From positions 1,302,001-1,366,000 of the forward strand of contig NZ_JAUSQU010000001.1 of the NCBI RefSeq assembly GCF_030811455.1: 64,000 bases of DNA. Direction: 5' to 3'. Every line of letters starts with the position of its first letter. The first letter of the stretch is position 1. Shown here piece after piece: positions 1-9,200 of this stretch. Under the pieces are notes generated by a model, which was given only the letters and a program-made list of their open reading frames with translations, ran no database searches and was not told the DNA's origin. The stretch is from Streptosporangium lutulentum. GTDB taxonomy: Bacteria; Actinomycetota; Actinomycetes; Streptosporangiales; Streptosporangiaceae. The position numbers and the translations under genes are program-made.

Positions 1-113
1 GCGCGTCGACCCCCCGATCCCTGGCCGGGGGAGTCGCGCGCTCGATCCGCCGGACCCACCCGCCGTCCGCCCCCGGGGCCCTTCTCGCGGGCACCGCCGT
101 ACGGTGCGCGAGG

Positions 114-854
114 TCAGCCACGGGACACCTCGCCGGCCCGCCCGAGGGCGATCAGAGTGAGGTTGCGCAGGGATTCGCCACCGGGCTTGAGGTAGTCGCT
201 GTGTCCGGCGGCACCGGTCGCGAACAGGCGGGCGCCGAAGGCGGGATCCGCCGGGTCAGGGCCGAAGCCGAGCGGGCCGAGCCGGAGCTTGGGCACGTCG
301 CGCATCCAGTCCTGGGTGCCACTCCCGACCCACAGCGGAGTGCCACCCAGCTCGGCGGCGGAGGAGACGTCAAGGCCGGGGCTGCCGAAGACCGCGAGGT
401 CGGCGAGGTCCAACCCGGGAGCGGCCTTGGCGCACACGACCGATCCGTAGCTGTGGCAGAGCAGGCTGACCCGCTTGCCCCGAAGGGTGTCGGTGACATA
501 CCGCCGGAGCTCCACGGCCCCTTTCCCCGCGGACTCGCCGGTCACCGCCTCAAGGCTGACCGTCGCAGGGCTGTCATAGCCGAGCCAGGCGACCACCGCC
601 AGCCTGGCCCCCGGATCCAGGGTCCGGGCCTCGGCCAGCACCGCCCGTGCACCGCCCCCCGGCGTGATGTACAGCCTGACTCTGCCGCCGTCGAAGGTGG
701 CGGCCGTGGTGTCGGCGCCCGGGACGATGACCGCGACGTGCTCGGCCGTACGGAGGTCGCCGTAGACCCGGATGACCCGGTCGCCCCGGGGAGGGGGGAC
801 GATCACGTAGGTGAGCGCGACGGCGGTTGCCACGGCGACTGTGCGGCGGAACAT
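114..854 (-). CDS. Secreted or membrane-anchored alpha/beta hydrolase, DUF1023-like
   Basis: A 246-residue protein with a short N-terminal hydrophobic segment (about residues 5-20) that would act as a signal peptide or anchor. The body shows alpha/beta-hydrolase features: the nucleophile elbow CHSYGS (about residue 135), a late acidic residue in GTQDWM, and a histidine in AAGHSDY near the C terminus, giving a plausible Ser-Asp-His triad. This matches the DUF1023 family common in actinobacteria; the substrate is unknown. The ATG start has AGGAG about 6 bases upstream. It lies downstream of, and codirectional with, a two-component system. An array of TCACCT/AGGTGA half-sites lies in its 244-bp upstream region, so control by that system is possible but inferred. 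Confidence 0.75.
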   Translation of the reverse strand: MFRRTVAVATAVALTYVIVPPPRGDRVIRVYGDLRTAEHVAVIVPGADTTAATFDGGRVRLYITPGGGARAVLAEARTLDPGARLAVVAWLGYDSPATVSLEAVTGESAGKGAVELRRYVTDTLRGKRVSLLCHSYGSVVCAKAAPGLDLADLAVFGSPGLDVSSAAELGGTPLWVGSGTQDWMRDVPKLRLGPLGFGPDPADPAFGARLFATGAAGHSDYLKPGGESLRNLTLIALGRAGEVSRG

Positions 855-964
855 GCATGTCTCCTGTCCGGTCTGGAAAAACCAGACAGGACGCTAGGAG
901 TCGCGGTCCGTCACCCACATCGCCTCAAGGGGTCGCCTTCTCGCTCCCTCCCGGGAGTGAGGGC

Positions 965-1026
965 GATCACCTGTCCACGCTCTTCCATAGGTGATCTCCG
1001 TTCACCTGCGGGGTTCCGGGGGTGAA
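965..1026. promoter_or_regulatory. Array of alternating TCACCT/AGGTGA half-sites
   Basis: Four half-sites in alternating orientation lie between the response-regulator stop and the hydrolase start: TCACCT at 967-972, AGGTGA at 989-994, TCACCT at 1002-1007 and GGTGAA at 1021-1026. GATCACCT (965-972) and AGGTGATC (989-996) form a perfect 8-bp inverted repeat with a 16-bp spacer; AGGTGA-N7-TCACCT forms a second. This is what a dimeric regulator site looks like. Its regulator is not shown by the sequence. Confidence 0.4.
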
Positions 1027-1098
1027 CACCCGTTTCCTTCCGGGGCGATGGTCCGTCCCACCCCGAGGGCGAACAGCCGTTCCGGAGAGGGAAGGGAA

Positions 1099-1755
1099 TC
1101 ACTCTCCCGGACGGACCAGGCCTGTCTCGTAGGCGTGGACGATCGCCTGGGCGCGGTCGCGCAGGTTGAGCTTCGCCAGGATCCGGCCCACGTGGGTCTT
1201 CACCGTCTGCTCCGACAGCACGAGTTCCTCGGCGATCTCCTGATTGGACCGGCCCTGCGCGATGAGGGCGAGCACCTCGGTCTCGCGCTCGGTGATGTCG
1301 TCCAGCCGCCCGCGCGGGCGGCGGGGCCCGACGCGGGCGAACTCCGCGATGAGCCGCCTGGTGACCGAGGGGGCGAGCAGCGCGTCGCCGGCCGCGACCA
1401 CCCGGACGGCCTCGGCCAGCTGCTGCGCCGAGGCGTCCTTCAGCAGGAACCCGCTGGCCCCGGCCCGCAGCGCCTCGTAGACGTAGTCGTCGAGGTCGAA
1501 GGTGGTGAGGATCAGGATCTTCGGCAGAGGGTCACCGGAGGAGAGGATCTCCCGGGTTGCCGCCAGCCCGTCCATGACCGGCATCCGCACGTCCATCAGC
1601 ACCACATCCGGTCGCAGCTCGGCCACCCTGGTCACGGCCTGGCGGCCGTCGGCAGCCTCGCCCACGACCTCGATGTCCGGCTGGGAGTCCAGGAAAATGG
1701 TGAACCCGGTCCTGACCATGCCCTGGTCGTCGGCGATGAGCACCCGGATCGTCAC
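1099..1755 (-). CDS. NarL/LuxR-family response regulator
   Basis: A 218-residue two-domain regulator. The receiver domain carries the acidic pair at residues 9-10, the phospho-acceptor Asp55 in VVLMDVRMP and the switch lysine in FLLKDAS. The C-terminal LuxR-type helix-turn-helix includes GRSNQEIAEELVLSEQTVKT. A GTG start at 1755 is chosen because it overlaps the histidine-kinase stop (GTGA), the usual coupling of kinase and regulator; an upstream extension would run into the kinase gene. It pairs with the upstream kinase in a DesK/NarX-type system. The target genes are unknown. Confidence 0.88.
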   Translation of the reverse strand: MTIRVLIADDQGMVRTGFTIFLDSQPDIEVVGEAADGRQAVTRVAELRPDVVLMDVRMPVMDGLAATREILSSGDPLPKILILTTFDLDDYVYEALRAGASGFLLKDASAQQLAEAVRVVAAGDALLAPSVTRRLIAEFARVGPRRPRGRLDDITERETEVLALIAQGRSNQEIAEELVLSEQTVKTHVGRILAKLNLRDRAQAIVHAYETGLVRPGE

Positions 1756-3128
1756 GCTTTCTCCACGATCGGCAGTATGGCAGTGATCGCGAAGCCGGGC
1801 CCGACAGGTCCGGCCCACAGGCTTCCGCCGAGCATGGACACCCGTTCCCGCATCCCGATCAGGCCGTGCCCTACGTGTCCCGGTTCCGTAGGGGAGGGAT
1901 GTCCGGCGTCGTTCGCCACCTGGAGGTGAAGCTCGGCACCGGACCGGCTGATCTTCACCGAGACGGTCGAGCCGGGTGCGTGTCGCATGGCGTTGCTCAG
2001 CGACTCCTGCGCGATCCGGTAGGCGGACAGGCTTACCGCCGTGGGCAGCCCGGTCAGGTTGCCGCCCAGCTTGAGTGACACGGTGAGCCCGGCCGAGCGC
2101 GCGGTGCCGATGAGCTCCTCCAGGCGGCCGAGGCCCGGCTGCGGCGCGGTGTCCGTGCGCCCGTCCTCGTCTCTGAGCACGCCCAGCACGCGGCGCATCT
2201 CGGTCATGGCCGAGAGCGAGAGCGCGCGGATCTCTCTCAGCCCTTCCTCAAGGCGCCCGGCGTCTCCGGCTGCCTGCAGTGGTACGGCCTCCGCCTGGAT
2301 GGCGATCACCGACATGTGGTGGGCGACGACGTCGTGTAGCTCCCTGGCTATCCTGGCCCGTTCCTCCAGCATGGCCTGCGCCGCCAGCGCCCGCTTGCTG
2401 CGCTGCTCCTCCTCTGCCAGCCGACTGGAGGCCAGCCGGCGGATCCGGACGTTGTAACCGAAGAGCGCGGGGACGGCCAGCAGGATCGCGACCAGGATCA
2501 GGGTGCCGCCGTAGGCGGTGGTGGTCGTTACGGCGAGCACGGAGATGATCCACACGCCCAGGGTTGTCTCCCGTGCGCAGCGGACCGCGACGGAGTAGAC
2601 GACCAGTAGGTAGGTGACGGCCTGCGCCAGAGAGAAGACCTGGTTGAGCAGTGCACCCGTGATCGGGGTGGTTAAAAGCGAGCCCAGGATGGCCAGCCGC
2701 CAGGCCGCGAGCGGCCACCGGCCGCGTAGCAGCACCGGGAGCGAGGAGACGGCCGCCGCGAACCAGAGCAATGGCTCGTCGAGCCGGTTCACCACGAGGC
2801 CTACCTGCGACAGTTTCTCGTGCTCGGTTATGAGTTGTGTCGCGAACCAGAGCAATGGCTCGTCGAGCCGTTTCACCACGAGGCCCACCCGCAACAGATT
2901 CTCCTGCTGGGTCATGAGTCGCGAGAGCTCGGTGCTGAACAGGAACCAGGCGAGCAGGATCTCGGCCAGCAGGACCAGGTCGACGGTTCGGAACGGTAAC
3001 AGTCCCAGGGAGGCGGGGACGGGAGGCCGCAGGCGCCGTGATCGGGGAAACGGCGGATCGGCCTTCCCGGTCACCAGGGCTTGGGCGAATGGCCGTGCCA
3101 GCCGCAGGAGACCGTCACGCAGGAGCAT
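1752..3128 (-). CDS. Two-component sensor histidine kinase, HisKA_3 type
   Basis: A 458-residue kinase. The N-terminal half has several hydrophobic membrane segments. A HisKA_3 dimerisation domain follows with the phospho-acceptor His265 in RELHDVVAHHM, then a HATPase domain (YRIAQESLSNAMRHA as N box, GHGLIGMRERV as G box). This architecture is typical of actinobacterial kinases paired with NarL-type regulators. The sensor region carries an in-frame tandem duplication of 28 codons containing RLDEPLLWFA twice, one copy of which is probably recent. The ATG at 3128 is the longest plausible start; a downstream start is possible. The signal sensed is unknown. Confidence 0.85.
   Translation of the reverse strand: MLLRDGLLRLARPFAQALVTGKADPPFPRSRRLRPPVPASLGLLPFRTVDLVLLAEILLAWFLFSTELSRLMTQQENLLRVGLVVKRLDEPLLWFATQLITEHEKLSQVGLVVNRLDEPLLWFAAAVSSLPVLLRGRWPLAAWRLAILGSLLTTPITGALLNQVFSLAQAVTYLLVVYSVAVRCARETTLGVWIISVLAVTTTTAYGGTLILVAILLAVPALFGYNVRIRRLASSRLAEEEQRSKRALAAQAMLEERARIARELHDVVAHHMSVIAIQAEAVPLQAAGDAGRLEEGLREIRALSLSAMTEMRRVLGVLRDEDGRTDTAPQPGLGRLEELIGTARSAGLTVSLKLGGNLTGLPTAVSLSAYRIAQESLSNAMRHAPGSTVSVKISRSGAELHLQVANDAGHPSPTEPGHVGHGLIGMRERVSMLGGSLWAGPVGPGFAITAILPIVEKA
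2757..2924 (-). repeat. 84-bp in-frame tandem duplication inside the sensor kinase
   Basis: Positions 2757-2840 and 2841-2924 are near-identical 84-bp units lying head to tail, differing at roughly ten positions. They encode two copies of a segment with the core VGLVV(K/N)RLDEPLLWFA in the membrane sensor region. The unit length keeps the reading frame. Confidence 0.85.
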
Positions 3129-3172
3129 CGGCCCAGCCTAGACATCCTTGGCATGGTCGGCGTCATACCTCG

Positions 3173-3193
3173 GAGTGATCCGATATATCACTC
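3173..3193. promoter_or_regulatory. GAGTGAT-N7-ATCACTC palindrome between kinase and lon
   Basis: A perfect 7-bp inverted repeat with a 7-bp spacer lies about 45 bp upstream of the kinase start and 150 bp upstream of lon. The 7-7-7 geometry is operator-like. The nearest start is that of the kinase, so autoregulation of that operon is one possibility. The protein that binds it is unknown. Confidence 0.4.
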
Positions 3194-3308
3194 TCAAGAG
3201 GGACGATCAGGGGGATCTTGTACATCTCTCCCGAGAAGGACGATTACACAATTACGATCGCTCACAGCGAACACGCTCAATCTCGGGAACATTTGCGGGC
3301 TCCCATTA

Positions 3309-3329
3309 CTTGAGTCGGTATAACTCAAC
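3309..3329 (+). promoter_or_regulatory. HspR operator (HAIR) at the lon promoter
   Basis: CTTGAGT-N7-ACTCAAC matches the HspR-associated inverted repeat CTTGAGT-N7-ACTCAAG except for the last base. It lies 14 bp before the lon start. A -10-like TATAAC (3319-3324) lies inside it, so bound HspR would block the promoter. Lon of Streptomyces lividans is known to be repressed by HspR, which supports the same role here. Confidence 0.85.
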
Positions 3330-3342
3330 CCTTGGAGTTCAC

Positions 3343-5712
3343 ATGAGTGAGAGCTTGATCCTCCCGGTCCTGCCGCTCGACGACGAGGTCGTGCTGCCGG
3401 GCATGGTGGTCCCCCTGGACCTGTCCGAGACCGAAGTCCGCGCCGCGATCGACGCGGCTCAGGCTCTTGCCGACAACAAGCCCCAGGTGCTCCTCGTTCC
3501 CCGGATCGACGGAAGATACGGCCCCGTGGGTGTGAGGGCGATCGTCGAGCAGGTGGGCAGGCTGCCCGGGGGAGAGCCCGCGGCCGTGGTGCGCGGTGTC
3601 GACCGCGTCCGCGTGGGTTCCGGCACGACGGGCCCGGGAGCGGCCCTGTGGGTGCAGGTGACCGTGATCGACGTCGTCGAGGCGGACGATCGCGCCCACG
3701 AGCTGGCCAAGGAGTACAAGGCGCTGGCCACCACCATCCTGCAGAAGCGGGGCGCGTGGCAGGTCGTCGACGCGGTCAACCAGATGGACGACCCGTCGAT
3801 CCTCGCCGACAACTCGGGCTACGCCCCCTGGCTGAGCACCCAGCGCAAGGCCGAGATCCTGGCGACCGCCGACCCGGCCGACCGCTTGGAGAAGCTGGTC
3901 GAGTGGTCGCGTGAGCACCTGGCCGAGCTTGACGTGGCCGAGACGATCCGCAAGGACGTCCAGGAGGGCATGGAGAAGCAGCAGCGCGAGTTCCTGCTCC
4001 GCCAGCAGCTCGCCGCGGTCCGCAAGGAGCTGTCCGAGCTCAACGGCTCCTCCCCGGAGACCGAGGAGCAGGACTACCGCGCCCGCGTCGAGGCCGCCGA
4101 CCTGCCGGAAAAGGTGCGCGAGGCCGCACTCAAGGAGGTCGACAAGCTGGAGCGGACCTCCGACCAGTCTCCCGAGACCGGCTGGATCCGCACCTGGCTC
4201 GACACCGTCCTCGACCTCCCGTGGAACGAGCGGACCGAGGACTCCTACGACATCGCCGAGGCCCGCAAGATCCTCGACGCCGACCACACCGGCCTCGACG
4301 ACGTCAAGGACCGGATCATCGAATACCTCGCCGTCCGTGGCCGCAGGGCCGAGAAGGGCCTGGGCGTGGTCGGCGGCCGTCGCAGCGGCGCCGTGCTCGC
4401 GCTGGCCGGTCCTCCCGGAGTCGGCAAGACCTCCCTCGGCGAGTCCGTCGCCCGCGCGATGGGCCGCAAGTTCGTCCGCGTCGCCCTCGGCGGCGTCCGC
4501 GACGAGGCCGAGATCCGCGGTCACCGGCGCACCTACGTCGGCGCCCAGTCCGGCCGGATCGTCCGTGCGATCCGCGAGGCCGGTTCGATGAACCCGGTCG
4601 TGCTGCTCGACGAGGTGGACAAGGTCGGCTCCGACTACCGGGGCGACCCGACCGCCGCGCTGCTGGAGGTGCTCGATCCGGCGCAGAACCACACCTTCCG
4701 CGACCACTACCTGGAGGTCGAGCTCGACCTCAGCGACGTGCTCTTCCTGGCGACCGCCAACGTGCTGGAGTCCGTCCCCGGCCCGCTGCTCGACCGCATG
4801 GAGATCGTGACGCTCGACGGCTACACCGAGGACGAGAAGGTCGCGATCGCCCGCGACCACCTGCTCCCGCGCCAGCTCGACAAGGCCGGCCTCACCGCCG
4901 AGGACGTCACCGTCGAGGAGGACGCGCTGCGCAGGCTGGCGGGCGAGTACACCAGGGAGGCCGGAGTCCGGTCCCTGGAGCGCTCGATCGCCAGGATCCT
5001 GCGTAAGATCACCGCCAACATCGCGCTCGGCGAGGGCGAGCTGCCCGTGACGGTGGGAGACCTGGTCCCCTACCTCGGACGGCCGCGCCACGTGCCGGAG
5101 TCCTCGCTTCCTGAGTCCCGCCAGCGTACGGCGGTGCCCGGCGTGGCCACCGGCCTCGCGGTCACCGGAGCGGGCGGCGACGTCCTCTACGTGGAGGCGT
5201 CCCTGGCCGACCCGGAGACCGGCGACACCGGCCTGACCCTGACCGGTCAGCTCGGCGACGTCATGAAGGAGTCGGCCAAGATCGCGCTCTCCTACCTGCG
5301 CTCGCGGGGCGCGGAGCTGGAGCTGCCCGTGGCGTCCCTCAAGGACCGCTCGGTGCACGTCCACTTCCCCGCCGGAGCCGTTCCCAAGGACGGCCCGTCG
5401 GCCGGTGTCACGCTGATCACGGCCCTGGCCTCGCTGCTCTCCGGCCGCCCGGTCAGGAACGACGTGGCCATGACCGGTGAGGTCTCCCTCACCGGCCGGG
5501 TGCTCCCGATCGGCGGGGTCAAGCAGAAGCTGCTGGCCGCCCACCGGGCGGGCATCACCACCGTGCTGATCCCGGCCCGCAACGAGCCCGACCTGGACGA
5601 CGTTCCCGAGGCCGTCCGGAGCGAGCTCACCGTTCACGTGGTGAGCGACGTGCGCGAGGTCCTGGAGATCGCGCTCACCTCGGCCAACGTCACCGAGCAC
5701 GCCACGGCATGA
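3343..5712 (+). CDS. lon: ATP-dependent protease Lon (La)
   Basis: A 789-residue cytosolic AAA+ serine protease, close to the usual bacterial Lon length of about 780-800. Domain order: LON substrate-binding domain (about 1-200), coiled-coil helical region, AAA+ module with Walker A GPPGVGKTS from residue 356 and Walker B VVLLDEVDKV, then the protease domain with catalytic Ser686 in PKDGPSAG and Lys727 in GGVKQKLL. It degrades misfolded and regulatory proteins. The ATG at 3343 is chosen because GGAG lies 5-6 bases upstream, the family N terminus (SLILPVLPL) begins there, and the HspR operator sits just before it. A very strong hairpin follows the stop, so it is probably monocistronic. Confidence 0.97.
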   Translation: MSESLILPVLPLDDEVVLPGMVVPLDLSETEVRAAIDAAQALADNKPQVLLVPRIDGRYGPVGVRAIVEQVGRLPGGEPAAVVRGVDRVRVGSGTTGPGAALWVQVTVIDVVEADDRAHELAKEYKALATTILQKRGAWQVVDAVNQMDDPSILADNSGYAPWLSTQRKAEILATADPADRLEKLVEWSREHLAELDVAETIRKDVQEGMEKQQREFLLRQQLAAVRKELSELNGSSPETEEQDYRARVEAADLPEKVREAALKEVDKLERTSDQSPETGWIRTWLDTVLDLPWNERTEDSYDIAEARKILDADHTGLDDVKDRIIEYLAVRGRRAEKGLGVVGGRRSGAVLALAGPPGVGKTSLGESVARAMGRKFVRVALGGVRDEAEIRGHRRTYVGAQSGRIVRAIREAGSMNPVVLLDEVDKVGSDYRGDPTAALLEVLDPAQNHTFRDHYLEVELDLSDVLFLATANVLESVPGPLLDRMEIVTLDGYTEDEKVAIARDHLLPRQLDKAGLTAEDVTVEEDALRRLAGEYTREAGVRSLERSIARILRKITANIALGEGELPVTVGDLVPYLGRPRHVPESSLPESRQRTAVPGVATGLAVTGAGGDVLYVEASLADPETGDTGLTLTGQLGDVMKESAKIALSYLRSRGAELELPVASLKDRSVHVHFPAGAVPKDGPSAGVTLITALASLLSGRPVRNDVAMTGEVSLTGRVLPIGGVKQKLLAAHRAGITTVLIPARNEPDLDDVPEAVRSELTVHVVSDVREVLEIALTSANVTEHATA

Positions 5713-5720
5713 CCCTGCCC

Positions 5721-5756
5721 GGAACGGCCCGCCCCCGCGAGGGGGCGGGCCGTTCC
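5721..5756 (+). terminator. Strong hairpin terminator after lon
   Basis: A perfect 16-bp stem (5721-5736 with 5741-5756) closes over the four-base loop GCGA, 8 bases after the lon stop. There is no long U tract, which is common in actinobacteria. Confidence 0.8.
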
Positions 5757-5779
5757 GCGTCACGCCCGCCTTCCCTTCG

Positions 5780-6142
5780 CCCCACCGTCCGCAGGCTCAG
5801 CGGGTTCGGCGGCGCCTGTCCGAGGCCGGAGAGGTGTGGATGCTCCTGGAGGAGCAGGTGGACGCCGACGGGCTGAACGCGCGGACCGTGTCGATGCTCT
5901 ACGAGGTGTGCGTCACCCGGAGGCTGCGCCGGAGCAGATACCGGCTGGACGAGTCGCTCAGCCAGGGACAGGAGGCCAGGGACCTGCGCGACCTGGCGGC
6001 CAAGGGCCGGCTCACGCCGTAAGGGGAGGCCGAGGGCCGCTTCTACGCGTCCGGCCCGAGGATGCGGGCGATCAAGGACGGGTTCGGCGCGCGGGTGGTT
6101 CCGCTGCGCGACCGTATCGGCACTAATCGGGGCGAAATCTGA
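5780..6142 (+). pseudogene. Remnant of a Fic-family protein, C-terminal region
   Basis: One frame reads as the C-terminal helix-turn-helix tail of Fic-domain proteins: a segment with RRLRRSRYRL, then EARDLRDLAAKGRLTP, an in-frame TAA at 6020-6022, and continuing GEAEGRFYASGPRMR up to a TGA at 6140. The pattern of a DLR-L-KG-L-TP wing followed by G-G-RFY is typical of the winged helix that ends Fic proteins. The Fic catalytic core with its HPFxxGNGR motif is absent. It is therefore a truncated, stop-interrupted relic. Family assignment is from remembered sequence pattern, not a search. Confidence 0.5.
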
Positions 6143-6213
6143 TCAATCATATAGCGCGCCGCCCGGACACGATCTAATCTCAGAGATCTTCGGGGATGCC
6201 TTGGGGAGGGCAC

Positions 6214-9200
6214 ATGGAGTTTCGACTCCTCGGTCCGGTAGAGGTTTGGGTCGGAGACCGTCAGGTGTCGCTCGGGGGAGCGAAACCTCGCACTCTGCTG
6301 GCCGCGTTACTGCTCGACGAGGGACGCGTCGTCCCGGCTGAGCGGCTCGTCGCGGTGCTGTGGGGTGAGGATCCGCCGGACACCGCGCGGGCGGTCCTGC
6401 AGACCTATGTCTCGTCGCTGCGGCGGTCGTTCGACCGTGCCGGGCTGCCGTCTGTCATCGTGTCGCACCGGGTGGGCTATCTCGCCGACATCCCGGCGGA
6501 AACCCTCGACCGTGCCGTGTTCGAGCGACTGGTCGCCGACGGGCGGAAAGCCGCGGTCGAAGGCCGTCACCACAAAGCGAGCGAGGCTCTCCGGGCGGCT
6601 CTCGCGCTCTGGCGAGGTCCCGCCCTCGGCGGGATCAGCGACTCCCCGCTCCTCACCGAGGCCGGACGGCTGGACGAGTTGCGGCTGACCGTCACCGAGG
6701 AGCGGATATCCGCCGAGCTCGCGCTGGGCCGCCACGATCAGCTCGTCGGGGAGCTGACGACGCTGGTGGCACGCCATCCCATGCACGAACACCTGCGCCG
6801 TGACCTCATGATCGCGCTCAACGGGGCCGGAAGGCGAGGAGACGCGCTCACCGTGTACCGGCAGGGCAGGCAGGTCCTGGCGGAGGAGCTGGGCATCGAG
6901 CCCGGCCCCGACCTGCGGCAGACGCACGAGGCGATCCTGCGCTCGGATCCCAGTCTGTCGCCGACGGTGAGCTCCGAGCCGACGGAGCCGGGCACCGCCT
7001 CACCACCCGTCCCGCCCTCCGCCCCTCTTCCTTCCTCCCCGGCCTCCCCGGCTTCTTCCGCTCCGGGTTCCGAGTCGGGCAAGCTGTACCAGCTGCCACC
7101 GGCCCCGGCCGACTTCACCGGCCGGACCGATGAGATCGCCTCATTGCGCGCCTCCCTGGCCCAGCCGTCCGCGATGCCGATCTGCGTGATCTCGGGAGCC
7201 GGAGGCACCGGTAAGTCCGCTCTCGCGCTGTGTGTCGCCCACGAGATCGCCGACCTCTACCCGGACGGCCTGCTCTACGTCGAGCTGCGTGGCACCACCG
7301 AGGCCGCGGCGACGTCCGAGGAGGTCCTGGGGCGGCTCCTACGAGAGCTGGGCACGCCTTCGCCGGCGATTCCGGCGACCCTGGAGGAGCGGGCCAACCA
7401 GTACCGCACCTTGCTCGCCGGCCGTCGCATGCTGGTGGTGCTCGACGACGTGGCCACCGAGCGTCAGGCCAGGCCACTCCTGCCGGGCTCACCGGGCTGC
7501 GCCGTACTGATCACCTCCCGGAACAGGCTTCCAAGCCTCGCGGGCGCGGCCCTGACCGAGCTCGGAGTACTGACCCAGGACGCGGCGCTCGCCCTTCTCT
7601 CCCGCATCGTCGGCGCAGAGAGGATCACCGCAGAGGCGGACACGGCACGGATGGTCGTACGGCAGTGCGGATTCCTGCCCCTCGCGATCCGGATCGCCGG
7701 CGCCAGGCTGGCCTCGCGTCGCCAGTGGCCGGTGAAGCTCCTGGTCAAGCGTCTCAACGACGAGCGGAGGCGGCTGGACGAGCTGATGGTGGGGGACCAG
7801 GAGGTCCGGGCGAGCATCGGGCTGAGCTACGAGTTGCTGACCGAATCCGCCAGAGGAGCACTACGCCACCTCGGGCTGCTCGGCCTGCCGCACTTTTCCG
7901 CCTGGGTCGCGGCCGCGGCGATCGGGACGAGCCCCGACGAGGCCGAGCAGGAGCTGGAACAGCTGGTGGACGCCTCGCTCGTCGAGGTGGAGGGCGTCGA
8001 CGAGACCGGGCAGGTCCGCTACAGGCTCCACGATCTCATCCGGTTGTTCGCCAGGGAACGCGCCGAGGCGGAGGAGTCTCACGAGGAGCGGACCGAGGCG
8101 GTGACCCGGGTGCTCGGCGGCTGGCTCTGGTTGATCGAGAGGATGACCGTGGCCGAGCCGCTGAGCAGGATCGCCATGCGATCCTCCTACCGGCTGGCCA
8201 CCCCGGTGGATCCCGAGGTCGCGCAGGCCGTGCTCGCCGATCCGCCCGCCTGGTTCAGGACCGCGCAGGAGACGCTGATCGTCGGGGTCGAGCTGGCGTC
8301 GGCGATGGATCTGGACGAGATCGCGGTCGAGCTGGCGTCCGCCCTGTGCCACTCGGTCTTCGTCGTGGAGAACCTCTTCGAGGCATGGCACCGGACGCAT
8401 GACGCGGCCCTCGCTGTCGCGCGACGCAACGGAAACACCGCGGGCGAGGCGACGCTCCTCGCCGAACTGGGCCAGCTCTGTTACGAGCAGGATCGCTACC
8501 ACGAGGCACGGGAGTACTTCAGCCAGGCACTATCCATGTTCCGTGCCGCCAAGGACGCCCGAGGAGAGTGCGCCACCCTCGTCGGACTCGGCAACGCCTG
8601 CCGCGAGCAGGGATACCTGCCGGAAGCGCTTCACTTCCTCGGCAGGGCAGAGGAGATGTGGCGTGCTCAGGAAGACGACGCAGCCGTCGCCCACGTCAAG
8701 CGTCTGGTCGGGTCCATCCATCTGGAACGGGGCGACTTCGACCGGGCATGGACGGACCTGCAGGAGGCGCTCACCCTGTACGAGCTGATGGGGAGCAGCC
8801 GGGGCAGGGCGCTGACCATGCGCACGATGGCTCTCCACCACCTGGCCAGAGCCGAACCCGATCAGGCCGAGAAACTCGCCGAGCAGGCGCTACGGATCTT
8901 CCGCGAGCTCGAAGACCAGCTTCTCGAGTCCTACGCCGTGCGGACCCTGGCCAAGGCGCGCATACGGCTCGGCCGCCACGACGAGGCGCTGGAGCCGCTG
9001 GAGGACGCACTCGTCATCACGCGCTCCCTGCGTGACCGGTACGGTGAGGCGATCACCCTGCGCACCCTCGGAGAGCTGCACCTCGCCGAGGGCCGTCTCG
9101 ACGAGGCGGAGAGCCGTCTCAACCAGTCGGTGAGACTGTGGGAGGCGCTGGATCTCCCGCTGTTCCGCGCCCGGACCTTGCGGGACCTGGCGATGGTGCA

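Noticed and set aside
3148..3342. N-terminal extension of Lon by 65 residues from an upstream in-frame ATG
   Set aside because: It would translate through the HAIR operator and promoter, has no ribosome site, and the family N terminus begins at 3343 with GGAG upstream.
3325..5763. 812-codon open frame antisense to lon
   Set aside because: It is a GC-skew shadow of lon with low-complexity Gly/Val/Asp/Leu composition and no recognisable domain.
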